Assembly: GCA_947495795.1 (NCBI GenBank)
Contig: CANMAI010000008.1
Coordinates: 186,001-250,000, forward strand
Direction: 5' to 3'
Length of the DNA stretch: 64,000 nucleotides
Origin: an uncultured Paracoccaceae bacterium
GTDB taxonomy: Bacteria; Pseudomonadota; Alphaproteobacteria; Rhodobacterales; Rhodobacteraceae
In this document: positions 28,478 through 37,675 of the stretch, piece after piece
Position numbering within the stretch: the stretch's first letter is position 1
Layout: the number at the start of each line of letters is the position of its first letter
Program-made: the position numbers and the translations under genes
The notes under the pieces: generated by a model
What the model saw: only the letters and a program-made list of their open reading frames with translations
Databases searched by the model: none
Told to the model about the DNA's origin: nothing

Positions 28478-30076
28478 ATGGCTGATTTGGTCAATCCAGC
28501 AACCACACTGGAAAAGACAGGCATCACCGGCGTCAAAACCGTCCACTACAATCTCGAAGAAACCGGCCTGATGCAGGCCTCCCTCCGCCGCGGCGAAGGC
28601 ACGCTCGGCCAGGGCGGCACCCTTCTCGTGGAAACCGGCAAGCACACAGGCCGCTCCCCGCAGGATAAGTTCACCGTACGCGAGCCTTCCACCGAAGCGA
28701 ATATCTGGTGGGAAAACACCAAGGAGATGAGCCCCGAGCACTTCGAGCAGCTCCATCAGGACATGCTCGCCCACGTAGCCGGCGGCGAGCTTTTCGTCCA
28801 GGATCTCTACGCCGGGGCCGATCCCGCCCACCGCCTCAACGTCCGTGTGATCAACGAGCTTGCGTGGCACAATCTCTTCATCCGCCACATGCTGCGCCGC
28901 CCGAATGTGGCCGAACTCGCAGATTTCCTCCCCGAATTCACCATCCTCAACTGCCCGAGCTTCCTCGCCGATCCCGCACGCCACGGCTGCCGCACGGAAA
29001 CCGTCATCGCCGTCTCGCTTGAGCGCAAGATGATCCTCGTCGGCGGCACATCCTATGCGGGCGAGAACAAAAAGAGCGTCTTCGCCGTCCTCAACTACCT
29101 CCTGCCCGAAAAGGGCGTGATGCCGATGCACTGCTCGGCCAACCACGCCAAGGATAACGACCAGGACGTCGCCGTTTTCTTCGGCCTCTCCGGCACCGGC
29201 AAAACCACCCTCTCCGCCGATCCGGGCCGCGTGCTCATAGGCGATGACGAGCATGGGTGGTCAGATACAGGCACCTTCAACTTCGAAGGCGGCTGCTACG
29301 CCAAAACGATCGACCTTTCCGAAGAAGCCGAGCCCGAGATCTACGGCACCACCCAGAAATTCGGCACGGTGATCGAGAACATGGTCTTCGATCCGCACAC
29401 CAAGGAACTCGATTTCGCAGACGATTCACTCACTGCCAACATGCGCTGCGCCTATCCAATGAGCTACATCTCCAATGCCAGCGCCACGGCCCGCGGCGGC
29501 ATGCCGAAAAACATCATCATGCTCACCTGCGATGCTTTCGGCGTCCTTCCTCCCATCGCTCGCCTCACCCCGGCGCAGGCGATGTATCACTTCCTCTCGG
29601 GCTTCACGTCCAAGGTCGCGGGCACCGAAAAGGGCGTCACCGAACCGCAGCCCACCTTCTCCACCTGCTTCGGTGCCCCCTTCATGCCCCGCCGCCCGGA
29701 AGTCTACGGTGATCTCCTGAAGGCCAAGATCGCCAAGCACGAAGCGACCTGCTGGCTCGTGAACACTGGTTGGACAGGCGGTGCCTACGGCACGGGCAAC
29801 CGGATGCCGATCAAGGCCACCCGCGCCCTCCTCACAGCCGCCCTCAACGGCAGCCTGGCCAAGGGCCAGTTCCGCAAGGACCCGAACTTCGGCTTCGAAG
29901 TCCCAACCGCCCTCCAAGGCATGGACGACACCCTCCTCGACCCCCGCAGCACCTGGGCAGACACCGAGGCCTACGACGCACAGGCCCTCAAACTCATCCA
30001 GATGTTCGCCGACAACTTCGCCCAGTACGAAAGCCACGTCAGCGAAGACGTGAAGGCAGAGGCCGTCCACGCGTGA
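28478..30076 (+). CDS. pckA: phosphoenolpyruvate carboxykinase (ATP)
   Basis: 532 residues from ATG 28478 ([25 protein letters not shown]) after a GGGAG site; an open frame upstream to 28367 is not family-like. The kinase loop is [16 protein letters not shown] and the metal/ATP region [22 protein letters not shown]. It converts oxaloacetate to PEP for gluconeogenesis, needed when growing on C2 compounds via the ethylmalonyl-CoA route. Followed directly by a paired REP palindrome. Confidence 0.97.
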   Translation: MADLVNPATTLEKTGITGVKTVHYNLEETGLMQASLRRGEGTLGQGGTLLVETGKHTGRSPQDKFTVREPSTEANIWWENTKEMSPEHFEQLHQDMLAHVAGGELFVQDLYAGADPAHRLNVRVINELAWHNLFIRHMLRRPNVAELADFLPEFTILNCPSFLADPARHGCRTETVIAVSLERKMILVGGTSYAGENKKSVFAVLNYLLPEKGVMPMHCSANHAKDNDQDVAVFFGLSGTGKTTLSADPGRVLIGDDEHGWSDTGTFNFEGGCYAKTIDLSEEAEPEIYGTTQKFGTVIENMVFDPHTKELDFADDSLTANMRCAYPMSYISNASATARGGMPKNIIMLTCDAFGVLPPIARLTPAQAMYHFLSGFTSKVAGTEKGVTEPQPTFSTCFGAPFMPRRPEVYGDLLKAKIAKHEATCWLVNTGWTGGAYGTGNRMPIKATRALLTAALNGSLAKGQFRKDPNFGFEVPTALQGMDDTLLDPRSTWADTEAYDAQALKLIQMFADNFAQYESHVSEDVKAEAVHA

Positions 30077-30084
30077 AGCAAAGC

Positions 30085-30149
30085 GTAGGGTGGGCAATCG
30101 GCCCACCATGCCTTCCCGGAAGTTGCGGTGGGCAGATTGCCCACCCTAC
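30085..30149. repeat. inverted pair of REP palindromes left of the RAYT gene
   Basis: Two head-out REPs: GTAG plus stem GGTGGGC...GCCCACC at 30085-30107 and its mirror at 30127-30149, 22 of 23 bases alike, with a small dyad CTTCC-CGGAAG between them. This is a BIME-like unit. The right-hand GTAG (30146-30149, minus strand) contains the TAG stop codon of the RAYT gene. Confidence 0.85.
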
Positions 30150-30670
30150 TCTCCAAAATTCCCCTCGATCTCCACACCTGCCCATGCCGCGGACATCCGG
30201 CCTGAGCGAATGTCCCTGTGGATCGAGGAATAGGGCCATTGAGCAGGCTGAGTGACCCATCCGTGCTTCACCGGATCGCTCAAGCAGTATCCCACATGCA
30301 TCGCATAATCTGCTTCATCCCGAATGAGATGTTCCCAGAACCGCCGCTGCCAGAGACCGGCCTCTCGTCTCCGCGCCTTGGAGTGAGACCGCGGTGCAGC
30401 GCTCCCGACGCCATGACTGAAACGCCCCTTGAGAAGCCGCCAACGGGTCGAAAAATCCCGATCCCCCGGCGGTAAGGTCCAGACGGCATGCAGATGATCC
30501 GGCAAAACAACGAAGGCATCACACGTGAATGGCCGATCCCTCCAGGTCGCAACGAACGCGGCGCGTAGCGTGTCGATATGCTGCGTCAGCGTATCCCCGC
30601 CCCGGTTGGCCAGAGCGACGGTAAAAAAGTAGGTGGCTCCTGCAGCCCTGGCCCGGCGGTAATTCGGCAT
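30146..30670 (-). CDS. REP-associated tyrosine transposase (RAYT)
   Basis: 174 residues (MPNYRRARAAGATYFFTVALANRGG). It has the Y1/HUH fold pattern of TnpA_REP proteins: the TYFFTV strand, the metal-binding HUH motif in VVLPDHLHAVWTLP, and the helix with the tyrosines in DEADYAMHVGYCLSDPVKHGWV. The protein cuts and mobilises GTAG-type REP single strands. Pairs of REPs lie on both sides, and its stop codon sits in a REP. Start ATG 30670 matches the family start MPNYRR. Confidence 0.93.
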   Translation of the reverse strand: MPNYRRARAAGATYFFTVALANRGGDTLTQHIDTLRAAFVATWRDRPFTCDAFVVLPDHLHAVWTLPPGDRDFSTRWRLLKGRFSHGVGSAAPRSHSKARRREAGLWQRRFWEHLIRDEADYAMHVGYCLSDPVKHGWVTQPAQWPYSSIHRDIRSGRMSAAWAGVEIEGNFGE

Positions 30671-30699
30671 GGGCGCAACTTGCCCTGATCAGGGTAAAC

Positions 30700-30756
30700 G
30701 GTGGGTTAAAACAACCCACCCTACCACAACCCGTAGGGTGGGCGATTCCGCCCACC
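30700..30756. repeat. pair of REP palindromes right of the RAYT gene
   Basis: On the minus strand, 30724-30700 reads GTAG plus GGTGGGTT, a loop and AACCCACC; on the plus strand, 30733-30756 reads GTAG plus GGTGGGCG...CGCCCACC. The GTAG ends face each other across eight bases. The first copy carries a compensatory change (GGTT with AACC instead of GGC with GCC), so stem pairing is kept. Confidence 0.85.
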
Positions 30757-30757
30757 G

Positions 30758-31216
30758 TCACACCGGCAAAACCGTCGTCTCCTTCAACTCCTCCATCACG
30801 AACGCGGCAGACACATCCTTCAACTCCATCAGGGCAATCAGCCGTTGGTACAACCGGTCATAGGCCTTCACATCCGCCACCCGCGCATGCACCAGATAAT
30901 CCTGATCGCCGGATGTCCGGTAAGCCCCCAGCACCTCCGGCAAGGCCCGCACTGCCTTGGCAAACCGCGCCGCCCAATCCGCGTCATGCCGGTCCGTGCG
31001 CACCGAGATGAACACCGAGAGCCCGAGCCCCAAAGCCTCCGGGTCCACCAGCGCCACGCGCCCGCGCAGAATACCCGCCTCCTCCAGCCGCTTCACCCGC
31101 CGCCAGACGGCATTGCGCGAAAGCCCCACCACCTCCGCAATCTCTTCCAGCGGGCGGCCCGCGTCGCGCTGCATTTCACCGAGGATCCGACGATCCAGAT
31201 TATCTATTCCCACCAT
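30758..31216 (-). CDS. Lrp/AsnC-family transcriptional regulator
   Basis: 152 residues from ATG 31216 (MVGIDNLDRRILGEMQRDAGRPLEEIAEVVGLSRNAVWRRVKRLEEAGI). The AsnC winged helix is followed by the RAM ligand domain (DADWAARFAKAVRALPEVLGAYRTSGDQDYLVHARV). It probably binds an amino acid and acts on its divergent neighbour at 31327. An in-frame start at 31252 gives 12 additional residues. No clear ribosome site for either. Confidence 0.9.
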   Translation of the reverse strand: MVGIDNLDRRILGEMQRDAGRPLEEIAEVVGLSRNAVWRRVKRLEEAGILRGRVALVDPEALGLGLSVFISVRTDRHDADWAARFAKAVRALPEVLGAYRTSGDQDYLVHARVADVKAYDRLYQRLIALMELKDVSAAFVMEELKETTVLPV

Positions 31217-31326
31217 AATCGCCGAAATACGGGAAAATATCCCACTCTTCAAGCATTCTACCCTTCAATTCGAACAAAATACTCCACCCTTCCGTGCAAT
31301 ACTCCCCAAAAGAAGGAATATCACCA

Positions 31327-31539
31327 ATGCAATCCATCACCAGACTGTTCACCGCCCACCCCGCCAGCGTGGACGAAACCTATTTCGAACATCTCTGGTT
31401 CGCCCTCCGCTTCGCGGGCCTCCTCGCACTCGCCGCCGGGGCTGCACTTCTCCATGCCCTCCTCCCGTTTCTCTGCGAGAAAACCGCCAGCCGCATCATC
31501 GCCAGGCTCTACGCCCGCACCCACAACCGGGGCCGGTAG
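31327..31539 (+). CDS. small membrane protein, DUF6356-like
   Basis: 70 residues from ATG 31327. The start ITRLFTAHPASVDETYFEHLWFALRFAG followed by one membrane segment LLALAAGAALLHALLPFL and a basic tail is a small conserved protein of alphaproteobacteria (I recognise it as DUF6356-like). Function unknown. It lies 32 bases before the amidotransferase gene and divergent from the Lrp gene. Confidence 0.75.
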   Translation: MQSITRLFTAHPASVDETYFEHLWFALRFAGLLALAAGAALLHALLPFLCEKTASRIIARLYARTHNRGR

Positions 31540-31571
31540 ATGCGCCAGCCCTCAGTGGCCCCTTCGCGCTG

Positions 31572-32372
31572 ATGTGCCGCTGGGCCGCCTATATCGGCGC
31601 ACCGATCTATCTCGCAGATGTCATCCTCGCACCCGCGCATTCGCTGGTTGCGCAATCCAGCCGCGCCCGCGAAGCCAAAACGGAGACGAATGGCGATGGC
31701 TTCGGCATCTCGTGGTATGCCCACCGCAACACGCCGGGTCTCTTCAAGGATGTGATGCCCGCATGGGCCGATGGCAATCTCGGCTCTCTCGCCCATCACA
31801 TCCGCTCCGGCCTCTTCTTCGCCCATGTCCGCGCCTCCACCGGCACCTCTATCTCCCGTGCCAATTGCCATCCCTTCACGGTGGATAACTGGAGCTTCAT
31901 GCATAACGGCCAGGTCGGCGGTTACTCCGATTTCCGCCAACAGGTGGACGCTGGCATCCACCCCGATCTTTATACCCACCGCACCGGCACCACGGACTCA
32001 GAGGCGATCTTTCTGCGCGCCCTCGGGCATGGTCTGGCGCAAGATCCGAAACGCGCATTGGAACGGGCCGTTGGCGAGATGGAGGCCCTCAGCAGCGCAA
32101 CCGGAACCCGCCCCCATATGCGCGTCTCTCTCGCCGTGTCAGATGGCACGGCCCTCTATACGGTTCGCTACGCGACCGATGCTTTCGCCCCAACACTCTA
32201 TCACAAGGCTATGGGCAATGGCCGCCTCGTCGTCTCCGAACCGCTCGACAATGAAACGGGCGAATGGCAAGCCATGCCGCCCGCAAGTTTCGCCACTATC
32301 ACACCCGAAGCAGTCACGCTCTCGCCCTTCACCCCACTCAACACGCTGGAAGGCACGGCTCTCGCTGGCTGA
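31572..32372 (+). CDS. class II glutamine amidotransferase (YafJ-like)
   Basis: 266 residues from ATG 31572. The Met is followed directly by the nucleophile cysteine (MCRWAAYIGAPIYLADVILAPAHSL), which becomes the N-terminus after Met removal. GDGFGISWYA, FFAHVRASTGTSISRANCHPF and FMHNGQVGGYSDFR are the glutamine-site motifs. No synthase domain is attached, so the ammonia acceptor or the gamma-glutamyl substrate is unknown; relatives include EgtC. Confidence 0.9.
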   Translation: MCRWAAYIGAPIYLADVILAPAHSLVAQSSRAREAKTETNGDGFGISWYAHRNTPGLFKDVMPAWADGNLGSLAHHIRSGLFFAHVRASTGTSISRANCHPFTVDNWSFMHNGQVGGYSDFRQQVDAGIHPDLYTHRTGTTDSEAIFLRALGHGLAQDPKRALERAVGEMEALSSATGTRPHMRVSLAVSDGTALYTVRYATDAFAPTLYHKAMGNGRLVVSEPLDNETGEWQAMPPASFATITPEAVTLSPFTPLNTLEGTALAG

Positions 32373-32548
32373 TATGCAGCCCAACAACGCTACGACCACT
32401 GGAAAACCCGCAACACAACGCACCTGCAAGCCCTATAGCTTTTGCAATAGCCTGATACGCTTTCAGCCCGGAAAGCTCAGAGCCTGTAAACAGGAGTCTC
32501 CTCTGCGCTAGAGTGTGTTTCAAACTCCAAAATGTTGGGAGCTTGCCA

Positions 32549-33290
32549 TGTCTGGCACCACTTCCGGCTCTCTGACGACAAGTTTGCCCACCTCCAGCCG
32601 CTTCTACCAACCAAGCCGGGAGGCGTGTTGACGATCGGCGTGTCACCAGCGGCATCATTCACGTTATCCGGCATGGCTTGATGTGCGGGATGCAGCGGAA
32701 CGCTATCGTCCACACAAGACCCTTTATAAACGCATCACCCGTTGGAGCCAGATCGGTACTTGAGAGCATCTTCTCCACGCTAGCTACCGAAAGTTCTGCG
32801 ACGAAGACCGCCCTGATCGACACTGCCCACCTGAGGGCACACAGAACCGCCGCCAACCTGCTCAAAGGGGCTGTTCCCAAACGTTGCGGACGTAGCAAGG
32901 GGGCTAGTTGCATGCCGTCTGCAATGGCAAAGGCACGCCGTCGATATGGCTCCTTACTGAAGCCCGGATCAGCGATTATCGCGGTGCCGCGACTGTCTTG
33001 CCGGTGCGGCCACAAGACGCAATGGAAATGATCGCAAACATAACAGATACGAAGTACGGTTCGGCGAAGCCCTAAGCGATCTCAAAATCGCTTTCAGCAT
33101 TCCGGGGCGCCGGAACCAAAAAGCGTCCATCACCTACAACCTCAGACTCTACAAATAGCGCAGTCTGGCCGAGCGAATGTTTGGCAGGCTCAAAAACTGG
33201 CGCAGAACCGCAACGCGTTACGACCGGCGCTCCCATGCCTTGGTGCGTGCGATCTGCATCACCGCAACCGTCATTTTCTGGCTACGGGTC
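32549..33290 (+). pseudogene. decayed IS5-family transposase
   Basis: Transposase homology continues in changing frames: WHHFRLSDDKFAHLQPLLPTKPGG at the start, DRRVTSGIIHVIRHGLM, HKTLYKRITRWSQIG, then STLATESSATKTALIDTAHLRAHRTAANLLKG, LHAVCNGKGTPSIWLLTEARISDYRGAA, and finally MFGRLKNWRRTATRYDR...ITATVIFWL (33177-33290). At least four frameshifts and several stops separate the parts, and the middle (DRGYDAD region) is scrambled. The right terminal repeat is missing, lost against the zntB-like gene end. A terminal-repeat-like GAGTGTGTTTCAAAC lies near 32512. Confidence 0.85.
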
Positions 33291-33296
33291 CCCGGC

Positions 33297-34271
33297 CTAG
33301 ATCCACCTCAGCCAGCGCAGCAGCGCCAGCACACCCAGCCCGGCCACCACCATCGCACCCGTCAGCGCGCCAAAGGCCCAGGCCGCATTCACCCCCGGCA
33401 TGCCGCCCACATTCACCCCGAACAGCCCCGTCAGAAACCCCAATGGCAGAAAAACGGCCGCAACGATGGACAGCAGATAGCCATTGCGCGCCATCTCCTT
33501 GCCGAGATGCGCATCCAAATGGTCCTGCACTGCCGCCAGCCGCTCCCGCGTGGCGTCCAGTTCCTCCACGCTCCGGGTCACGGCATTGGTCGTCTCTGCA
33601 AGATGCACCCTGTCCCGCGCACCCAAAAAATCCACGTCCATACGGGCCAGCCGGGCCATCGCCTCGCGCTGCGGCCCGAGAAACCGGCGCAGCTTTATCA
33701 CCGTCAGCCGCGCCGCCGCCAACCGCGCCGAAAGCCCGCCCGGCTCTGTCAGCATCGCCTCTTCCAACGCATCCGCCTGATCCGCAAGATCGAGCGAAAC
33801 CGTTTCGATCCGCTCCGTCAGCCCTTCGGCCAGCGCCGCCAGAGCAGCCCCCACCCCGTCAAACTCCACGCCACTCTCCAGCATGGCCCGCACCGCCTCC
33901 ACCGCCTTCAGCTTGCGGAGCCGCACCGTCACAATCGTCCGCCCCTGCACCCACAGCCGGAGAGAGACCATATCCTCCACCGGCGCTCCGTGGTTGAGGT
34001 TCACACCGCGCAAGTTCAGGATCACCCCGCCCTCGAAAAGATCACAGCGCGGCCGCGTCTCCGCCTGCACCAGTGCTGCCACCACCAGCGGCGGCAGAAA
34101 ATCCGCAAGCCAGGCTTCCAACGCCGGATCGGCCATATCACAATGGATCCACCGAAACCCTTCGCCGCGCGGCATCGCCTCGGGCCAATCCTCGGCCACT
34201 GGCGCAGCCCCCGCGCCGGGAGCTATATCCAGCGCGAAAAGAGGCGTCAGTCGCCGTGGCTCCGCATCCAT
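33297..34271 (-). CDS. CorA-family metal transporter, ZntB-like
   Basis: 324 residues from ATG 34271, preceded by GGAGGAGAG. A long cytoplasmic domain with coiled helices (SVEELDATRERLAAVQDHLDAHLGKEMARNGYLLSIVAAVFLPLGFLTGLFGVNVGGMPG) leads into two C-terminal helices. The GVNVGGMPG version of the CorA GMN loop, in which GMN is changed to GVN, is that of ZntB, implying zinc or another divalent metal. No regulator nearby. It borders the IS5 remnant. Confidence 0.9.
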   Translation of the reverse strand: MDAEPRRLTPLFALDIAPGAGAAPVAEDWPEAMPRGEGFRWIHCDMADPALEAWLADFLPPLVVAALVQAETRPRCDLFEGGVILNLRGVNLNHGAPVEDMVSLRLWVQGRTIVTVRLRKLKAVEAVRAMLESGVEFDGVGAALAALAEGLTERIETVSLDLADQADALEEAMLTEPGGLSARLAAARLTVIKLRRFLGPQREAMARLARMDVDFLGARDRVHLAETTNAVTRSVEELDATRERLAAVQDHLDAHLGKEMARNGYLLSIVAAVFLPLGFLTGLFGVNVGGMPGVNAAWAFGALTGAMVVAGLGVLALLRWLRWI

Positions 34272-34435
34272 CTCCTCTCCTCCCGCAACAATCGGCCAAA
34301 ATCCAGCCCCCGGCATCCGGCCAAACGCAATCACCGCATTCTCACGCTTTCCCGGTCAAACTCAAGCACCCCGCAGCCTTGACCAACGGCCAGCATCACG
34401 CCAAACCATCCCGACACCTATTGCGGACCAGACCC

Positions 34436-35878
34436 ATGCCCTTTGCCATCGCCTCCGGCCACCACCTTACCACCGCAAGCGCCGAGAACATCCTGCGCGA
34501 AGGCGGCACAGCGGTGGATGCGCTCCTCGCCGCGGCCTTCACGGCCTTCGTGGTGGAGCCCATGCTCGCAGGCCCGCTCGGCGGCGGGGTCGCGATGATA
34601 GAAGAGCCGGGCAAGGCGCCCGCCATCCTCGATGCCTTCGTCCAGACCCCGCGCCGGATGGCACCCGAGGCCGATCTGGATATCGAGACAATCACCGTCG
34701 ATTTCGGCGCGGAGACGCAGGATTTCCACATCGGGGCAGCCACCACCGCCACGCCCTGTCTCATCCCCGCCCTCTGCGATCTTCACGCAAAACTGGGTCG
34801 CATGCCCCTGCCGGAGCTTACGAGCGAAGCCGTCACGCTTGCCCGCAAGGGCCACACCGTCACCGCCTTCCAGTCCCACGTCCTCCACCTGATCGCGGCA
34901 ATCGTCCAGAACGATCCCGGCCCCAGGGCCATCTACACCGAAGACGAAACCCTCCTCACGGAAGGCAAGACCCTCTCGAACCCCGACTTTGCCGATGTGC
35001 TGGAAACCCTCGGGCTCGAAGGTCCGCGCTTCTTCTCGGAGGGCGAGATTGCCACAACCCTCACAGCCCTTCCCGGCAGCCATCTCGGCGCGGCAGATCT
35101 CAAGGGCGCGGCTGCCATCCGCCGCCAGCCGCTCCAAACCAGCCGCAATGGCTTCGATATCTGGCTCAACCCCGCTCCCAGCCTCGGCGGGCTCAGCATC
35201 GCCGCCGCACTTGAGGCCCTCCCGGAGGGCGCAGGCCCACTCACCCTCGCCAAGGCCTTCGATGCAATTGACCGGCTGCGCGCACAAGGCCCCATCGATA
35301 CCGCAGCCCTGAGAGCCCTGCTCACGGAGCATAAAGCCGCCACCCGCGGCACAACCCATATCTCGATCATGGATGGCAAGGGCCTCACGGCTGCCCTCAC
35401 GCTGTCCAATGGCGAAGGGTGCGGCAGGGTCCTCCCCGGCACCGGCATCATGCCCAACAACATGCTGGGAGAGGAGGATCTCTGCCCCGATGGCCCACTC
35501 CACTGGCAGCCCGATACCCGCCTCGCCACCATGATGTGCCCCATGCTCATCCGCGGAGAGAACGGCACCACCGCACTCGGCTCCGGCGGCTCGTCGCGCA
35601 TCCGCACCGCCCTCACACAGGTCACACTCCACCTCACGGAGGGCAAAAGCGTGGAAGACGCGATCACAGCACCCCGCCTCCATATGGAGAAAGGCAATAT
35701 CGCCTTCGAAGACGCCCCCCACTGGGCCGAAACCCTGCGAAAGGCCTACCCCGAAGCCCGCGTCTTCGACAGGGCCCACATGTTCTTCGGCGGCACCCAC
35801 GCCACCACCAGAACCACCAAAAATCAATTCTCCGCCGCAGCAGATCCCCGCCGCGACGGCAGCGCCACAACAGGCTGA
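34436..35878 (+). CDS. gamma-glutamyltransferase-like Ntn-hydrolase, cytoplasmic
   Basis: 480 residues from ATG 34436 (MPFAIASGHHLTTASAENILREGGTAVDALLAAAFTAFVVEP). The autocleavage threonine is in GTTHISIMDGKGLTAALTLSNGEGCG, followed by GSGGSSRIRTALTQV. It is shorter than typical secreted GGT and lacks a signal peptide, so a cytosolic glutathione hydrolase or a related acylase is likely. No ribosome site is obvious. It stands alone between zntB-like and tauE-like genes. Confidence 0.85.
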   Translation: MPFAIASGHHLTTASAENILREGGTAVDALLAAAFTAFVVEPMLAGPLGGGVAMIEEPGKAPAILDAFVQTPRRMAPEADLDIETITVDFGAETQDFHIGAATTATPCLIPALCDLHAKLGRMPLPELTSEAVTLARKGHTVTAFQSHVLHLIAAIVQNDPGPRAIYTEDETLLTEGKTLSNPDFADVLETLGLEGPRFFSEGEIATTLTALPGSHLGAADLKGAAAIRRQPLQTSRNGFDIWLNPAPSLGGLSIAAALEALPEGAGPLTLAKAFDAIDRLRAQGPIDTAALRALLTEHKAATRGTTHISIMDGKGLTAALTLSNGEGCGRVLPGTGIMPNNMLGEEDLCPDGPLHWQPDTRLATMMCPMLIRGENGTTALGSGGSSRIRTALTQVTLHLTEGKSVEDAITAPRLHMEKGNIAFEDAPHWAETLRKAYPEARVFDRAHMFFGGTHATTRTTKNQFSAAADPRRDGSATTG

Positions 35879-35899
35879 AGCCCACGGCTCCCCAAACCG

Positions 35900-35922
35900 G
35901 TAGGGTGGGCAATCTGCCCACC
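35900..35922 (+). repeat. REP palindrome, GTAG type (solo copy)
   Basis: GTAG plus GGTGGGCA, loop, TGCCCACC, 22 bases after the gamma-glutamyltransferase stop. It differs from the left RAYT-flanking REP at 30085 by one base. Confidence 0.8.
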
Positions 35923-36054
35923 ATTCCCCGCAAAGGCCGGGCACACCCTTCCAAAACCAAGGCGATCGCATCAGGGGCAGCGCCACGGGCCCCGATATTC
36001 GCCGAAGGCGAAATGGGGGAGAAAAGGCGCAGCGCGCCAGCGCTTCTATATCCT

Positions 36055-36822
36055 TCAGAAAAGCCCGCGCCGCAGCAAATTCAGCCCGGCAAACACCAGC
36101 ACAATCAAGGTCAGCTTGCGAAACCGCACCTGATCCAGCCTGTCCTGCGCCACCTGCCCCATCAGCATCCCCGCCACGGCTGGCAGCACCAGCCAGGCCG
36201 AAAACGGAAAGGATACATCGTTCAGCAAACCCGAACGTTGATGCGCCACCACCAGCACAACGGAGCCGATCAGGAAAGAGATCCCCTGCGCCCGAACCAT
36301 ATCCACCTTGGGTGTATCCCGCGCCAAGAGATACATCAGGATCGGTGGCCCCCACACACCCGCAAGCCCGCCGAAGAATCCTGCCACCAGCCCGGTGAAC
36401 CACTCGGCCAGGTTCTGGCGCCCCGGCCCCACCACCGGCCGCCATCCAGCCAGCTGAAGCGCGCCGAAAACGCTCACCATCGCCCCAAGGATCACAAAAA
36501 GCGCCCAACCCGGCAGCATCACCACCAGTTGCGCACAAAGGGCAATCATCACCATCAGCACCAGGTTCAGCCGCCAGTATGTCCGCAGCGTCCCCACCGC
36601 CTTGCCCAGTCCCTGCCGCAAGGCCTGCATCACATTCGTGATCAGCGCAGGCACGATGATCGCGGCCACCGCCAGCTCCGCACTCATCAGCGATCCGATC
36701 CCGCTGATCGTGATCATCGGCAGCGCAAACCCCACGGCCCCCTTCACGAAACCCGCAAACGTCATCACCCCGAAGGCCAGCGCAACCGTCAGCAGCCCGA
36801 ACTCGGAAACCAGAACATCCAA
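36055..36822 (-). CDS. TauE/SafE-family sulfite/organosulfur exporter
   Basis: 255 residues if started at TTG 36822, seven bases after GGGAGG (LDVLVSEFGLLTVALAFG); no suitable ATG exists and the upstream in-frame region is not family-like. About eight membrane segments with the TauE motifs AGFVKGAVGFALPM and FFGGLAGVWGPPILMYLLA. Members export sulfite, sulfoacetate or thiosulfate-type anions. Transported compound unknown; no sulfonate genes adjacent. Confidence 0.85.
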   Translation of the reverse strand: MDVLVSEFGLLTVALAFGVMTFAGFVKGAVGFALPMITISGIGSLMSAELAVAAIIVPALITNVMQALRQGLGKAVGTLRTYWRLNLVLMVMIALCAQLVVMLPGWALFVILGAMVSVFGALQLAGWRPVVGPGRQNLAEWFTGLVAGFFGGLAGVWGPPILMYLLARDTPKVDMVRAQGISFLIGSVVLVVAHQRSGLLNDVSFPFSAWLVLPAVAGMLMGQVAQDRLDQVRFRKLTLIVLVFAGLNLLRRGLF

Positions 36823-37221
36823 ACGCAGTCCTCCCAATAGCGTCTGGATGCCACGGGCCGCCAAGCAGTTCACGACACACGATAAGAGCCGAACCAAACG
36901 CAGTTGGCCCGGTGTCGCACCCACCTGGGCCAAACACAATCCGAAAGCACGCCGCCGCGCCCGTCCCGAAAACCCGCCAAGGCGTCTCGCCCATAACCCG
37001 ATACACTTTAGTGCCGAAGGTAGCACCGGGTTTGGGCGATATAAGTTGAAGGCGATACGCTCTATAACTCCACAGGATCGCATCCCTCGGAGCAAACACT
37101 CCGCAATGCTGAACCCGCCAGAGCCCCCAAGCCGCCGCTACTCCGGCAAAATAGCGGATCCCTCGCGCTGGCAGGCCTTCACCCCGCGCTCAGGCGATAT
37201 TGTCGCCTCCACTCCGCCGAT
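36823..37221. other. 399-base gap without a supported gene
   Basis: Between the TauE-like start and the small gene at 37222. Frames here are open only as extensions of neighbours and show no family. It presumably holds the promoters of both flanking divergent genes. Nothing else recognised. Confidence 0.5.
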
Positions 37222-37533
37222 ATGGCAAAGGATCCTGCTGGGGCCTTCCGCCGCATCGCAGCCCACACCGGCATCACATATCCACGGGCTCTGGAAGAGT
37301 GGCTGATCAAGGCTGCGAGCTTTTCAAACATGAAAGCCAACGCCGCCCGCTTCGCCGTCGCCGCAGGCACCGGGTTCTGGCCGAAGGATGCGGATTTCTT
37401 CGAAAGCGCCACCTCCAACAAATGGCTCGGCAAACTGACAGAGAAGGATTTCACCGCCTACGAGGCCCGGATATCAGCACTACTTAACCCACAGGATCGC
37501 AAGTGGCTCGAAAGGGGATCGACGCCGAATTAA
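37222..37533 (+). CDS. hypothetical small protein
   Basis: 103 residues, MAKDPAGAFRRIAAHTGITYPRALEEWLIKAASF, mostly helical and rich in charged and aromatic residues (KWLGKLTEKDFTAYEARISALL). No domain recognised and no clear ribosome site, but base composition and codon use resemble neighbouring genes. It lies 142 bases before mcd on the same strand. Confidence 0.5.
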   Translation: MAKDPAGAFRRIAAHTGITYPRALEEWLIKAASFSNMKANAARFAVAAGTGFWPKDADFFESATSNKWLGKLTEKDFTAYEARISALLNPQDRKWLERGSTPN

Positions 37534-37675
37534 ACTAATAAAAGTTCTTCACTTGTGGCATGTACGCATTTTTATTGCGCAACAATTGACCGCCACACGC
37601 AAACCCCGTACAAAGCCCGCAACCGCAAAAATCTGATTCCGCAGCGCAGCAGATAATCACAGCAAAGGCCACCAG

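Noticed and set aside
30085-30756. Repeated palindromes as a CRISPR array
   Set aside because: Only two pairs, in both orientations, separated by a 525-base gene and with no regular spacers; the GTAG foot and adjacent RAYT explain them as REPs.
34418-37099. An 893-residue open frame on the minus strand
   Set aside because: It runs antisense to the gamma-glutamyltransferase gene and is made of glycine/alanine/arginine-rich sequence from strong third-position C bias in the real gene; no domain is seen.
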